This document shows positions 44,096-53,336 of a stretch of 64,000 bases of DNA, piece by piece. A model generated the notes under the pieces. It worked only from the letters and a program-made list of their open reading frames with translations, had not been told where the DNA came from and made no database searches. Positions within the stretch are counted from its first letter, which is position 1. Each line of letters begins with the position of its first letter. Source of the DNA: Paenirhodobacter enshiensis (GTDB taxonomy: Bacteria > Pseudomonadota > Alphaproteobacteria > Rhodobacterales > Rhodobacteraceae). The position numbers and the translations under genes were made by a program. The DNA lies in assembly GCF_000740785.1 (NCBI RefSeq), contig NZ_JFZB01000012.1:101803-165802 (forward strand), read 5' to 3'.

Positions 44096-45037
44096 TCAGT
44101 AGCGGATGCGCGGGTCGAACAGCCCGTAGAGCAGATCGACCGCCAGGTTGATGAACACGTAGATCGTCGAGAACAGCAAGATCACGGTCTGGATCACGGT
44201 GTAATCGCGCGCCAGAACCGACTCGAGCACCAGCCGGCCGAGGCCCGGGATGTTGAACACCGATTCCGTCACCACCACACCGCCGATCAGCATCGCGATC
44301 GACACGCCGATGATCGTCACGATCGGCACCGCGGCATTGCCGAGCGCGTGATCCATCAGCACGCCGCCCTCGGTCAGCCCCTTGGCACGGGCGGTGCGGA
44401 TGTAATCCTCGCCCATCACCTCGATCACGTTGGTGCGCACGATGCGTGCGATCAGCGCGATATAAGGGAAGCTGAGCGCCACCGACGGCAGCACCAGCCG
44501 GACCGCGAAGGGGCCGAAGCCGTCCGAGAGCGGCTTGTAGCCCTGCACCGGAAACCAGCCGAGGCCGCGGGCGAAGATCAGGATCAGGATGTAGCCGACG
44601 ATGAACACCGGCACCGAGAACCCGAGCACCGAGCCCGCCATCACCAGCCGGTCGATCCACTTGCCCTGCTGCCAGGCCGCCAGCACGCCGAGCGGAATGG
44701 CCACCGCGACCGCCAGAACGATGGTCGACAGGCTGAGTGCGAGCGTCGGCCCGAAACGGTCGAGGATCAGCTCGGTCACCGGCTTGCCGGAGATCAGCGA
44801 GACGCCGAAATCGCCGCTCAGGATCTGACCGATCCACAGGAACAGCTGTTGCAGCAGGGGCTTCGTCAGCCCCATGCTCTCGCGCAGCGCCTGGAGCTGA
44901 TCTTCCGTCGCGCTCGGTCCCGCGATCATCAGCGCCGGATCGCCCGGCGACAGGCGCAGCACCAGGAAGACGATGATCGCCACCATGATGAGCACCGGCA
45001 CCGCCGACAGGATTCGCTTGACGACAAATGTCAGCAT
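44096..45037 (-). CDS. Peptide-type ABC importer permease (DppB family)
   Basis: 313 residues, six helices. LTFVVKRILSAVPVLIMVAIIVFLVLRL is the standard DppB first helix with the following LSPGDPA, and the coupling loop DYIRTARAKGLTEGGVLMDHALGNA contains the EAA-type ARAKG motif. It pairs with DppC to form the inner-membrane channel. Starts seven bases after the binding protein gene. Confidence 0.9.
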   Translation of the reverse strand: MLTFVVKRILSAVPVLIMVAIIVFLVLRLSPGDPALMIAGPSATEDQLQALRESMGLTKPLLQQLFLWIGQILSGDFGVSLISGKPVTELILDRFGPTLALSLSTIVLAVAVAIPLGVLAAWQQGKWIDRLVMAGSVLGFSVPVFIVGYILILIFARGLGWFPVQGYKPLSDGFGPFAVRLVLPSVALSFPYIALIARIVRTNVIEVMGEDYIRTARAKGLTEGGVLMDHALGNAAVPIVTIIGVSIAMLIGGVVVTESVFNIPGLGRLVLESVLARDYTVIQTVILLFSTIYVFINLAVDLLYGLFDPRIRY

Positions 45038-45044
45038 CTGCGGA

Positions 45045-46634
45045 TCACTTCGCCTTCTCGACGTTCCAGAACACCGGCGCCTCGGCCGAGATCTCGCCCT
45101 TCAGCTTGCTCGAAGCGACCATGACCTGCTGGAACTCGCCCATCGGGATCATCACGCCGTTGTCGATCACCAGATGGTCGATCTGTTCGGCGATTTCCTT
45201 CTGTTTCGCCGGATCCGAGGCCTTGGCCATGTCGAGGCGCAGCGTCTCGATTTCCGGCACATCTGGCCAGCCGAACCAGGCGCTCGAACCGCCCGCCGCG
45301 ACGCCGATGAAGCCGATCGGATCGCCGACGTCGGGGCCGACATTGGTGGTCGAGAACATGTTCCAGCCGCCTTCCGCGACCGGCTGCTTGTTGGCGCGCC
45401 GCGCCACAACGCTCGCCCAGTCCATCGACACCATGTCGACGTTGAAGCCCGCATCGCGCAGGTTCTGCGCGATCACCGGCCCCTGCGGCGCGAGGCTGGC
45501 AAGGTCGGTCGCGTGCATCAGCAAGATCGGCTTGCCGTCATAACCGGCTTCCTTCAGCAGCGCCTTCGCCTCGGCCGGATGCGCCTTGATGATGTCGTCC
45601 GCGCGGTAGGTCGAGGGGTAAAGGCCGGTGCAGCCGAACACCGAAGCGCAGACCTTGCCGTATTTCGAGCCGGCGCCGACCTGGGCATCCAGCATCTGCT
45701 GCTGATCGAGCGCGAGCAGCGCCGCCTGACGGATCTTCGGATTGTCGAACGGCGGCAGGGTGAAGTTCATCCGCACCAGGTTCTGGTTGACCTGCTTCGG
45801 GAAGACGATGGTCTGCAGATCCGGGTTGCCATCGACCAGCGGCAGCAGGTCGTGCGGCGCCTGTTCCACCATGTCGATCTCGCCCGACATCAGCGCGTTC
45901 ATCGCGGTCATCGGATCGGGCATGGTGGTCCAGACCACCTTGTCGACCTTGACGACCTTGCCGCCCGACAGCCCGTCGGCGGGCTCGGAGCGCGGCACGT
46001 AATCGGTATTCTTGACGAAGGTCGCGCCGACGCCGGGCTTGTAGTCGGCAGCGACGAACTTGAACGGGCCCGAGCCGATGGTCGAGGTGATCGGCTGCCC
46101 GACCGGGGTTTCCGCGACCGCCTTCGGGAACATGAACGGCGCGACGCCCGAGGGCTTGCTCAGCGCGATCAGCGCGATGCCGGTCGGCTCCTTGAAGGTC
46201 ATGACGAAGGTCTTGTCGTCGGTGATGTCGTAACGCTCGAGCAGCTTCGCCATCACCTGCCCGGTCTTGTCGACCTGGCTCCAGCGCTTGAGCGAGGCGA
46301 CCGCGTCCTCGGCCTTGACCGGGGTGCCGTCATGCCATTTCAACCCGTCGCGCAGGGTGAAAGTATAGGTCTTGCCGTCGTCCGAAACGGTCCAGCTTGC
46401 CATCTGCGGTTGCGGCTTGCCGGCGGAGTCGCGCGCCAGCAGCGTATCGTAGACCATGTAGCCGTAGTTGCGCAGGATATAGGCCGTGGAGATCACCGGA
46501 TCGACCGCGCGCAGCGGGGCGTGCATCACCGCGGTGATCGTCGTTTCCGCCTGAGCGGCAAAGCTGATCGACCCCAGACAAAGCGACAGAACCGTCGCTT
46601 TCACCAGAGTCGAGGGATTTCCGAGGGCAAGCAT
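45045..46634 (-). CDS. Periplasmic substrate-binding protein, family 5 (DppA/GsiB type)
   Basis: 529 residues with a Sec signal (KATVLSLCLGSISFAAQAE). Family SBP_bac_5 features: LDPVISTAYI-like start of the mature region, LRDGLKWHDGTPVKAEDAVASLKRW and IGSGPFKFVAADYKPG. The ATG with AGGAG seven bases upstream was taken; in-frame Met codons up to 46682 are alternatives but lie over the operator. It delivers oligopeptides, glutathione or similar ligands to DppB/C. First gene of an eight-gene operon ending in the amidase at 35404. Confidence 0.9.
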   Translation of the reverse strand: MLALGNPSTLVKATVLSLCLGSISFAAQAETTITAVMHAPLRAVDPVISTAYILRNYGYMVYDTLLARDSAGKPQPQMASWTVSDDGKTYTFTLRDGLKWHDGTPVKAEDAVASLKRWSQVDKTGQVMAKLLERYDITDDKTFVMTFKEPTGIALIALSKPSGVAPFMFPKAVAETPVGQPITSTIGSGPFKFVAADYKPGVGATFVKNTDYVPRSEPADGLSGGKVVKVDKVVWTTMPDPMTAMNALMSGEIDMVEQAPHDLLPLVDGNPDLQTIVFPKQVNQNLVRMNFTLPPFDNPKIRQAALLALDQQQMLDAQVGAGSKYGKVCASVFGCTGLYPSTYRADDIIKAHPAEAKALLKEAGYDGKPILLMHATDLASLAPQGPVIAQNLRDAGFNVDMVSMDWASVVARRANKQPVAEGGWNMFSTTNVGPDVGDPIGFIGVAAGGSSAWFGWPDVPEIETLRLDMAKASDPAKQKEIAEQIDHLVIDNGVMIPMGEFQQVMVASSKLKGEISAEAPVFWNVEKAK

Positions 46635-46671
46635 TCCACATCTCCTGATCATGGGGGGCGCAGCAATGACG

Positions 46672-46683
46672 ATTGTCGCCAAT
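46672..46683. promoter_or_regulatory. ATTGTCGCCAAT, imperfect copy of the amidase-operon palindrome
   Basis: Eleven of twelve bases match ATTGTCGACAAT. It lies 38-49 bases upstream of the binding protein start, in the probable leader, where a bound repressor could block transcription. Confidence 0.5.
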
Positions 46684-46782
46684 CTATGATCGAACGTAGA
46701 TCACGCCGTCTTGACCTCACAACGATAAATGTCCCGCGATCTGCCCGGCTACACCTGCGGATCCGCCTCACCCGCGAGGCCA

Positions 46783-46811
46783 AAAATAATTTCCTTATAA
46801 AACAATGGCAA
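46783..46811 (-). promoter_or_regulatory. Candidate sigma-70 promoter for the peptide importer operon
   Basis: On the minus strand TTGCCA (46811-46806) and TATTTT (46788-46783) are 17 bases apart inside the only AT-rich patch of the area. It would start the importer transcript about 140 bases before the binding protein gene. Not experimentally supported. Confidence 0.4.
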
Positions 46812-46996
46812 ACATGGCGATAGCTTGCTGCCTAATATATATGCGCCGTGCGGATTGGAGCGAAAACCAGCGCGAAACAGCGATTTCCGCTCCCGGTGGG
46901 GCGAACCGCAAAGCCCGGCAAGAGGGGCAGCCTCCTGCCGCGGCAGGGCACAGGGGAATCGGAATTCCGGTGCGTCGGCGCGCGATCCGCCGGGGC

Positions 46997-47923
46997 TCAA
47001 TACCCGCGGCGGGCCTCGACGACACCGGGAAGCGGAGCGCCGGCGGCTTCGGCGCGCAGCACCTCGACCATGTGGCGCGCCAGCGCATCGGCACGGGTCT
47101 GGCAAGCGATATGCGGGGTGACGATGACGCGCGGATGGTGCCACAGCGGATCGCCCGCGGGCAGCGGCTCCGGTGCCGTCACGTCGAGGATCGCCCCCGC
47201 CAGATGCCCGCTGTCGAGCGCCGCGCGCAACGCCCCCGGATCGAGCTGCGCGCCCCGCCCGACATGAACGAGCGTCGCCCCCACCGGCAGCTTGGCGAAG
47301 AGCGCGGCATCCAGAATTCCCTCCGTCTCGGGCGTCAGCGGCAGCAGGCACACCAGGATATCGCTTTCGGCCAAAATCGCGTCGAGGCCCTCGTCGCCGG
47401 CATGACAGCGCACGCCCGCGATCTCGCGCGGGCTGCGACTCCAGCCAGAGAGCGCGAAGCCGAAGGGCGCGAGCGCGTCGAGCACCGCCTGACCGAGCTG
47501 ACCGAGGCCCAGAACACCCACCCGCCGTTCCGCCGCCAGATGCACCGGCAGCGGCGCCCAGACCTCGGCGCGCTGCTGGCCGAGGTAAGCCGGCAGATCG
47601 CGATGCGCCGCCAGAACGCTCATGCAGACGTAATCGCGCATCATCGACGCGAGCCCCGGATCGACCAGCCGCACCAGCCGCACATCTTCGGGGAAGGTGC
47701 GGACGTCGAACTGATCCACCCCGGCACCGAGCGAGAACACGATCTTCAGGTTCGGAAAGCGGTCGAACATCCCCGCAATCGCCTGCCAGGTCACGAGATA
47801 CCGGACCTCGGGGCCCTCGACCGCATCGAGCCCGATCTTCACCGGCAGATCCGGAAAGACCCCGGCCAGCGCGGCGGCGACCACTTCGCCGCGCGCGGCA
47901 TCGGAATTGAACAGAACGGTCAT
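46997..47923 (-). CDS. ghrA: D-2-hydroxyacid dehydrogenase, glyoxylate/hydroxypyruvate reductase A type
   Basis: 308 residues. Rossmann motif [16 protein letters not shown], then [14 protein letters not shown] and the catalytic His in [18 protein letters not shown] and the lack of a separate regulatory domain fit the GhrA branch. It reduces glyoxylate, hydroxypyruvate or related 2-oxoacids. The ATG after GAGAGG was chosen over a TTG four codons earlier that overlaps the argE-like stop. Follows the deacylase gene by eight bases on the same strand. Confidence 0.82.
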   Translation of the reverse strand: MTVLFNSDAARGEVVAAALAGVFPDLPVKIGLDAVEGPEVRYLVTWQAIAGMFDRFPNLKIVFSLGAGVDQFDVRTFPEDVRLVRLVDPGLASMMRDYVCMSVLAAHRDLPAYLGQQRAEVWAPLPVHLAAERRVGVLGLGQLGQAVLDALAPFGFALSGWSRSPREIAGVRCHAGDEGLDAILAESDILVCLLPLTPETEGILDAALFAKLPVGATLVHVGRGAQLDPGALRAALDSGHLAGAILDVTAPEPLPAGDPLWHHPRVIVTPHIACQTRADALARHMVEVLRAEAAGAPLPGVVEARRGY

Positions 47924-47931
47924 CGGGCCTC

Positions 47932-49059
47932 TCAAAGCGTTGCGGCGCGGGAAACGACGGCGCGCACGAAGGCCGTGCCTGCCGCCAGCTCGTCGCGGGT
48001 GATGTATTCGTCGGGTTTGTGGGCGCGCGCGATGTCGCCCGGCCCGCAGATGATCGAGGGGATGCCGGCGCGCTCGAACAGACCTGCCTCGGTGCCGAAG
48101 CTGACCGCGGCGACGGAAGGCTTGCCCGCCGCCCTCTCGACCAGCGCGGCGAGCGGATGATCCGCCGCCAGCGCCATCGCCGGATAGGTCGAGCGGATCG
48201 CGTGCGACACGTCATAGCCCTTCGCCCGCAGCCCCGCGAGCCGATCGAGCACCGGAGCGAGCAGACCTTCCGGATCGACGCCCGGAATGGCGCGGACCTC
48301 GATCTCCATCGCGGCGCGGTCGGGGATGATGTTGACTGCCTCGCCGCCCGAGAACACACCGGCCTGCATCGTCGACCAGGCGGGCGCGAAATCGCCGGCC
48401 TTCGGCCCGTGCTCCAGCGCGCCCGCGGTCTCGATCACGCTGTTGAGAACCTCGGCCATGCCATGGATCGCGTTCAGCCCGAGGTCGGGGCGCGAGGAAT
48501 GCCCGGTGCGGCCGCGCACCTCGACGCCGAGCGCGGCCTTGCCCTTGTGGCCGCGGATCGGCTCAAGGCAGGTCGGCTCGCCGATCACCGCGCCCCAGGG
48601 ACGCGCGCACAGACTGTCGAGCCGCGCGATCAGCGCGGGCACGCCCAGACAGCCCAGTTCCTCGTCATAGGAGAAGGCGACATGGACCGGGCGTTCGGGC
48701 GAGAGCGCGGTGAATTCGGGCGCGACGGCGAGGACGCAGGCCAGAAAGCCCAGCATGTCCGAGCTGCCGCGCCCGTAAAGCCGGCCGTCGCGTTCGGTCA
48801 GCGTGAACGGATCCGAGGCCCAGTCGGCGGCGCGCGCGGGCACCACATCCATGTGGCCGGACAGGATGATCCCCTCGCGCTCGCGCGGGCCGAAGGTGGC
48901 GAAGACGTCGAAACGGTCGCCCTCGGGGCCTTCGATCAGCGTGACCTCGGCGCCGGCTGCGCGCAGCATATCGGCCGCCCAGCCGGAAACCGGCGCGTTG
49001 GGCGAGCCCGCCACCGGCGCGAAACCCACCAGTTTCGCCAGATTGTCTTCGGCTGTCAT
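47932..49059 (-). CDS. argE: M20 family acetylornithine deacetylase (ArgE-like)
   Basis: 375 residues. [27 protein letters not shown] (Asp), [11 protein letters not shown] (Glu), and [22 protein letters not shown] are the ArgE2-type signatures. The biosynthetic or catabolic reaction would be removal of the N-acetyl group from ornithine or a relative. The upstream part of the frame is non-coding; GAAAGGA precedes the selected Met. It is divergent from pxpA across a 276-base gap with a GGTATACC palindrome, and pairs with the ghrA-like gene. A role in catabolism of an N-acyl amino acid seems more likely here than arginine synthesis. Confidence 0.82.
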   Translation of the reverse strand: MTAEDNLAKLVGFAPVAGSPNAPVSGWAADMLRAAGAEVTLIEGPEGDRFDVFATFGPREREGIILSGHMDVVPARAADWASDPFTLTERDGRLYGRGSSDMLGFLACVLAVAPEFTALSPERPVHVAFSYDEELGCLGVPALIARLDSLCARPWGAVIGEPTCLEPIRGHKGKAALGVEVRGRTGHSSRPDLGLNAIHGMAEVLNSVIETAGALEHGPKAGDFAPAWSTMQAGVFSGGEAVNIIPDRAAMEIEVRAIPGVDPEGLLAPVLDRLAGLRAKGYDVSHAIRSTYPAMALAADHPLAALVERAAGKPSVAAVSFGTEAGLFERAGIPSIICGPGDIARAHKPDEYITRDELAAGTAFVRAVVSRAATL

Positions 49060-49257
49060 CCTGCGTTCCTTTCGCGCCGGCTGCGCCCGGCGCCCTGCCT
49101 GCCAGAGCCGTGCTGATCTGCCTGCCCCCGGTTTATCTGTTCCGCCGCCGCACGATCTGCCTTTGTGCCCGGCCGGTTCGCGACAATCGTCTGCCTCGGG
49201 CCGCGAAACGGCAAGAGCCCCCGCCGGCAAAATCCGCACGATGGCCGCACGGCCACG

Positions 49258-49287
49258 TTGCGCCGCAGCCGCCACATCGGTATACCA
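49258..49287 (+). promoter_or_regulatory. Candidate pxpAC promoter overlapped by a GGTATACC operator
   Basis: TTGCGC (49258-49263), a 17-base spacer and TATACC (49281-49286) form a plausible promoter for pxpA. The -10 box lies inside the palindrome GGTATACC (49279-49286), so binding of a GntR repressor would exclude RNA polymerase. The rest of the 49060-49335 gap has no supported gene. Confidence 0.5.
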
Positions 49288-49335
49288 TTCGTATTCCAAT
49301 TTTCAATGGCGTTCCCGCCGCCCCACGGAGGCCCC

Positions 49336-50103
49336 ATGCGCACCCTGGATCTCAACTGCGACATCGGCGAGAGCTTCGGCGCCTGGAGCGTCGGCGAGGA
49401 CGCCGCGATGCTCGATCTGGTCAGCACGGCGAATATCGCCTGCGGCTTCCATGCCGGCGATCCGATGGTGATGCGCGACACGATCCGTCTGGCGCGCGAG
49501 CGCGGCGTCAGCATCGGCGCGCATCCCTCGTTCTTCGACCGCTTCGGCTTCGGCCGGCGCCGGATCAGCGGCGAGCCGCCCGAGGATCTGGAGGCCCAGC
49601 TGATCTATCAGATCGTCGCGATGCAGGGCATGGCCGAGGTCTACGGTCACAAGATGACCCATGTGAAGACACACGGTGCGCTCGGCAACATGGCGGCGGT
49701 GGACCCGGACCTCGCCCGCGTCTGCGCCCGCGCCGTGGCGGCGGTCGACCGCTCGCTCGTCTATGTCTCGCTGCCCTATTCCGAGACCTATGCCGCCGCC
49801 GAGGCCGCGGGCCTCACCGTCGCGTGCGAGATCTATGCCGACCGCACCTATACCGACAAGGGCGAGCTGACCCCGCGCAGCCAGCCGGGCGCGGTGATCC
49901 ACGATCCGGCGCAAAGCCTCGATCAGGTGCTCGAAATGGTGCTGAACGGCCATATCCCGACCACCGGCGGCAAGCGTCTGCCGGTGGACCCCGCGACGCT
50001 GTGCGTGCATGGCGACACCCCGGGCGCGGTCGGGATCACGCGCAACCTGCGCGGCGCGCTCGAGGCCGAGGGGATCGTCATCGCCCCCTTCGCCCGCGGC
50101 TGA
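49336..50103 (+). CDS. pxpA: 5-oxoprolinase subunit A (LamB/YcsF family)
   Basis: 255 residues matching the LamB/YcsF family end to end: LDLNCDIGESFGAW at the N-terminus, STANIACGFHAGDP, GVSIGAHPSFFD and KTHGALGNMA, finishing with CVHGDTPGAVGI. PxpA works with PxpB and PxpC to hydrolyse 5-oxoproline (pyroglutamate) to glutamate using ATP. The ATG at 49336 follows ACGGAG. pxpC follows by 14 bases, but pxpB is not adjacent; it is at 59629 behind the TRAP genes. Confidence 0.93.
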   Translation: MRTLDLNCDIGESFGAWSVGEDAAMLDLVSTANIACGFHAGDPMVMRDTIRLARERGVSIGAHPSFFDRFGFGRRRISGEPPEDLEAQLIYQIVAMQGMAEVYGHKMTHVKTHGALGNMAAVDPDLARVCARAVAAVDRSLVYVSLPYSETYAAAEAAGLTVACEIYADRTYTDKGELTPRSQPGAVIHDPAQSLDQVLEMVLNGHIPTTGGKRLPVDPATLCVHGDTPGAVGITRNLRGALEAEGIVIAPFARG

Positions 50104-50117
50104 GCGGAGGAGGCATC

Positions 50118-51068
50118 ATGGCTGACCTCAGGATCGTTTCCCCGGGCCTGATGATGACGGTTCAGGATCTGGGCCGCACCGGGTTGCTGAGCAACGGCGT
50201 GTCGGGCTCGGGCGCGATGGACCCCGAGGCGTTGCAGATCGCGAATGCGCTGGTCGGCAATGCGCCGGGGGCGGCGGCGCTCGAATTCGCGCATATGGGC
50301 GGCAGTTTCACCGCGACCGCGGAGTGCCTCGTCGCGGTCTGCGCCGCGGCCCCGGGGCTGAGCATCGCCGGCAAGCCCGCCGCGCCCTGGCAAAGCCACC
50401 GGCTGCGCGCGGGCGAGACCGTCACCGTCGGCGCGACGCCCGGCACGGTGTGGGGCTATGTCGCAATCTCGGGCGGGATCGCGACGCCCGCCGTTCTCGG
50501 CTCGCGCGCGACGCATCTGCGCAGCGGGATCGGCGGTCTCGACGGGCGCAGCCTGCAGGCGGGCGATGTGCTGCCTCTGGGCACGCCCGGGGATCTGCGC
50601 CCGCGCCGGTTGCGCAATCCCTGGCGGGTGCGCTCGGGCGCCATAGACGTGGTGATGGGGCCGCAGGCCGATGCCTTCACCCCCGAGATGCAGCACCGCT
50701 TCCTGAGCGCGACTTTCACCGTCAGCGCGAAACGCGACCGGATGGCGATGATCCTCGACGGCCCGGCGATCGAGGCGGCGGCGGGCCATGACATCGTGTC
50801 GGACGGCACGCTGCGCGGCTCGGTCCAGGTGCCGGGATCGGGCCATCCGATGGTGCTGATGGCCGACCGGCAGACGACGGGGGGCTATCCGAAGATCGCC
50901 ACCGTGGTCTCGACCGACCTCGCGCGGCTGGCGCAGCTCGCGACGGGGCAGCGCTTCCGCTTCCGCGCGCTGAACCAGGAGCGCGCCGAGGACAAGGCCA
51001 TCGCCGCGCGCCGCGCCCTCGCCGATGCGCTGGCCGAGATCGCCCGAGAGGAACCGATGACGGCATGA
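50118..51068 (+). CDS. pxpC: 5-oxoprolinase subunit C (biotin-dependent carboxyltransferase-like, KipA family)
   Basis: 316 residues with VSPGLMMTVQDLGRTGLL at the start, the typical GSGAMDPEALQIAN block, GYVAISGGIATPAVLGSRAT and the C-terminal DGTLRGSVQVPGSGHP / DRQTTGGYPKIATV segments. This is the large subunit partner of PxpB in the 5-oxoprolinase complex; the same fold occurs in allophanate hydrolase and urea carboxylase. Good GGAGG ribosome binding site. Its natural partner pxpB is encoded about 8.6 kb away. Confidence 0.93.
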   Translation: MADLRIVSPGLMMTVQDLGRTGLLSNGVSGSGAMDPEALQIANALVGNAPGAAALEFAHMGGSFTATAECLVAVCAAAPGLSIAGKPAAPWQSHRLRAGETVTVGATPGTVWGYVAISGGIATPAVLGSRATHLRSGIGGLDGRSLQAGDVLPLGTPGDLRPRRLRNPWRVRSGAIDVVMGPQADAFTPEMQHRFLSATFTVSAKRDRMAMILDGPAIEAAAGHDIVSDGTLRGSVQVPGSGHPMVLMADRQTTGGYPKIATVVSTDLARLAQLATGQRFRFRALNQERAEDKAIAARRALADALAEIAREEPMTA

Positions 51069-51110
51069 GCCCGCGCGGCTCTGCCTCTCGCAGACTGGAG
51101 TTCAGGAAGA

Positions 51111-52064
51111 ATGCCCCGTTGTCTCATCGTGCAGCCGATGCACAAGGCCGCCCTCGACATGCTGGCCGACGCCGGTGTCGAGGCGGTGATCTGCCCCGAC
51201 ACCCTGCCCGAAACCGTGGCGCGGCTGGCCGCGGGCGTCGATGCGGTCATCACCCGCGATGCCGGTTTCGGTGCCGCGGCGATGCGGGCCGCCGGCCCCT
51301 CGCTGCGGGTGGTGGTGGCCCATGGCGCGGGCCACGACGCCATCGACAAGGCCGCCGCGACCGAACTGGGCATTCTGGTGTGCAACACGCCCGGAGCGAA
51401 TGCGCGCTCGGTGATGGAGCTGACGCTCGGCCTCGCCATCGCGGCGGCGCGCAAGATCCCGGCGGCCGACCGGGCCGAACGCGGCGGCGAGGCCGGGTTT
51501 CGCGCCCGCGCCGTGACCGCGGAGCTTTCGGGCAAGACCGCGCTGGTCGTCGGCTGGGGCCATATCGGACAGGGCGTCGGGCGGATGCTGCACGACGCCT
51601 TCGGGATGGAGATCCTCGTCCATTCGCCGAGGGCGCGCGATACCGGCGGTTTCGAGCGCGTCGCGACGCTGGCCGACGGGCTTTCGCGCGCCGATCTGAT
51701 CACGCTCCACACCCCGATGCGGCCCGAGACCGAAGGGCTGATCGGCGCGGCCATCCTCGCCGCCTGCAAGCCGGGCGCGATCCTCGTCAACACCGCCCGC
51801 GCCGGGCTGGTCGACGAGGCGGCGCTCGCCCGCGCGCTCGCCTCTGGCCGGATCGGGGCGGCGGCGCTCGACGTCTACAGCCCCGGAGCGCCGCAGGGGC
51901 CGCTCGGGCGGTTCGAGCAGGTGATCTTCACCCCGCATCTCGGAGGCTCCACCCCCGAGGCGATGATCCGCGTCGGTCAGGGCAGCGTCGCGCATGTCCT
52001 CGACGCACTGTCGGGCAAGCGCCCGGCGACGGCACAGAACGACCCGAAGGGATGGAACCGATGA
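51111..52064 (+). CDS. D-2-hydroxyacid dehydrogenase (phosphoglycerate dehydrogenase-like)
   Basis: 317 residues: LVVGWGHIGQGVGRML (NAD motif), ARSVMELTLGL, LVNTARAGLVDEAALA (catalytic Arg) and FTPHLGGSTPEAM (His). Without the ACT or long C-terminal domain of SerA, it is a simple 2-oxoacid reductase. The ATG follows AGGAAG. Its stop overlaps the start of the carbamoylase-type M20 gene by four bases, and it follows pxpC by 42 bases, so pxpA, pxpC, this gene and the M20 gene form one operon. Confidence 0.85.
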   Translation: MPRCLIVQPMHKAALDMLADAGVEAVICPDTLPETVARLAAGVDAVITRDAGFGAAAMRAAGPSLRVVVAHGAGHDAIDKAAATELGILVCNTPGANARSVMELTLGLAIAAARKIPAADRAERGGEAGFRARAVTAELSGKTALVVGWGHIGQGVGRMLHDAFGMEILVHSPRARDTGGFERVATLADGLSRADLITLHTPMRPETEGLIGAAILAACKPGAILVNTARAGLVDEAALARALASGRIGAAALDVYSPGAPQGPLGRFEQVIFTPHLGGSTPEAMIRVGQGSVAHVLDALSGKRPATAQNDPKGWNR

Positions 52065-53311
52065 AAGACGTGATCGCCGAGACGATCGACGCGATCCTGA
52101 GCGAGGTGAACGCCATTTCGCTGCCCGGTCCGGGCTATACCCGGCCCTCTTACAGCCCGCTCGAATCCGAGGCGCATCGGGTGATCGAACGCCGGGCCGG
52201 GGCGCTCGGGCTGACGGTCAGCCGCGATGCGGGCATGAACCTCTTCGCGCGCCTGCCCGGACGCGACCGCACGGCGCCCGCGCTGTTCGTCGGATCGCAT
52301 CTCGACACCGTGCCGATGGGTGGTGCCTATGACGGCGCGGCGGGCGTCGCGGGCGCGATGGCGCTGGCCGCGGCCTTCGTCGAGAGGGGCGAGACACCCC
52401 CCGTCGATCTCGTCGTCACCGTCACCCGCGCCGAGGAAAGCACCTGGTTTCCGGTGTCCTACATCGGCTCGCGCGCGGCGCTTGCCCGGCTGAAGCCCGA
52501 GGAGTTCGAAGCCCGCCGCTCCGACACCGGCCGGACCCTGGCCGAGCATATGCGCGACGAGGGCGGCGACCCCGAGGCGGTGTTGCGCGGCCCCGGCCTG
52601 GCCCCGGCGCAATTCGTCGAGATACATATCGAGCAGGGTCCGATCCTCGACACCGCGGGCGAGCCCTTCGCCCTCGTCGAGGCGATCCGCGGCGGGGTGC
52701 GCTATCGCAACGCGCAGATTCACGGGGTCTGGGCGCATTCGGGCGGGGCACCGCGCGAGGGCCGCGCCGATGCGGTCTTCGCCTTCGCCGATCTGGTGAC
52801 CGCCATGGACCGGATCTGGGGAGGGGAGCTGTCCTCGGGCCGCGATCTCGCGGTGACCTTCGGCCGCGTCGATGCCGCCTCCGGGGAACATGCCTTCGCC
52901 AAGGTGCCGGGCGAGCTCGGTTTCTGCGTCGACATGCGCAGCAACGACGATGCCGAACTCGACCGCGCGCTCTCGCTGTTTCACGAGGCCTGCGAGACCG
53001 TGGCCCGTGCCCGCGGCGTGCACTTCGATCTCGGCGCGCTGTCGCGCAGCCGGCCGGCCGTGCTGTCCGAAGGTCTGATCGGGCGCATCGCCGAGGGGGC
53101 GGCGCGTCTCGGCATGGGCCCGCGGCTGATGGTCTCGGGCGGCGGTCACGACACCGCGGCGTTCCGTCAGGCGGGCTGGGAAGCGATGATGGTGTTCATC
53201 CGCAACTGGGACGGCAGCCACAACCCGCGCGAGGGGATGAATCCCGCCGATCTGGCCGAAGCGGTGCGCGCCCTCGCCGCGAGCTGGGGCGATCCGCAGG
53301 GACGCGCCTGA
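52061..53311 (+). CDS. M20 family hydantoinase/carbamoylase-type amidohydrolase
   Basis: 416 residues. GSHLDTVPMGGAYDGAAGV, TRAEESTWFPVSYIGSR, FVEIHIEQGPIL and GGGHDTAAF are the signatures of N-carbamoyl-amino-acid hydrolases, allantoate amidohydrolases and beta-ureidopropionases, with the two-metal His/Asp/Glu/His set visible. These release ammonia and CO2 from carbamoyl amines. The start overlaps the dehydrogenase stop (ATGA); another Met three codons earlier is possible. In the pxpAC operon, hinting that the pathway also handles a ureido or carbamoyl compound. Confidence 0.86.
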   Translation: MKDVIAETIDAILSEVNAISLPGPGYTRPSYSPLESEAHRVIERRAGALGLTVSRDAGMNLFARLPGRDRTAPALFVGSHLDTVPMGGAYDGAAGVAGAMALAAAFVERGETPPVDLVVTVTRAEESTWFPVSYIGSRAALARLKPEEFEARRSDTGRTLAEHMRDEGGDPEAVLRGPGLAPAQFVEIHIEQGPILDTAGEPFALVEAIRGGVRYRNAQIHGVWAHSGGAPREGRADAVFAFADLVTAMDRIWGGELSSGRDLAVTFGRVDAASGEHAFAKVPGELGFCVDMRSNDDAELDRALSLFHEACETVARARGVHFDLGALSRSRPAVLSEGLIGRIAEGAARLGMGPRLMVSGGGHDTAAFRQAGWEAMMVFIRNWDGSHNPREGMNPADLAEAVRALAASWGDPQGRA

Positions 53312-53336
53312 CGGCGCGCCCCCGGGGCGGCCGGGA

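Larger units (their letters stand above)
46635..46996. other. 362-base intergenic region without a gene
   Basis: The gap between the importer operon and the hydroxyacid dehydrogenase gene holds the operator copy at 46672-46683 and the candidate promoter at 46783-46811. The remainder, including the AT-rich CTAATATATATGCG near 46830, shows no ORF with coding character on either strand. Confidence 0.6.

Noticed and set aside
49178..49192. GCGACAATCG half-site of the ATTGTCGACAAT motif
   Set aside because: Only one half is present and it is far from the pxpA promoter boxes.
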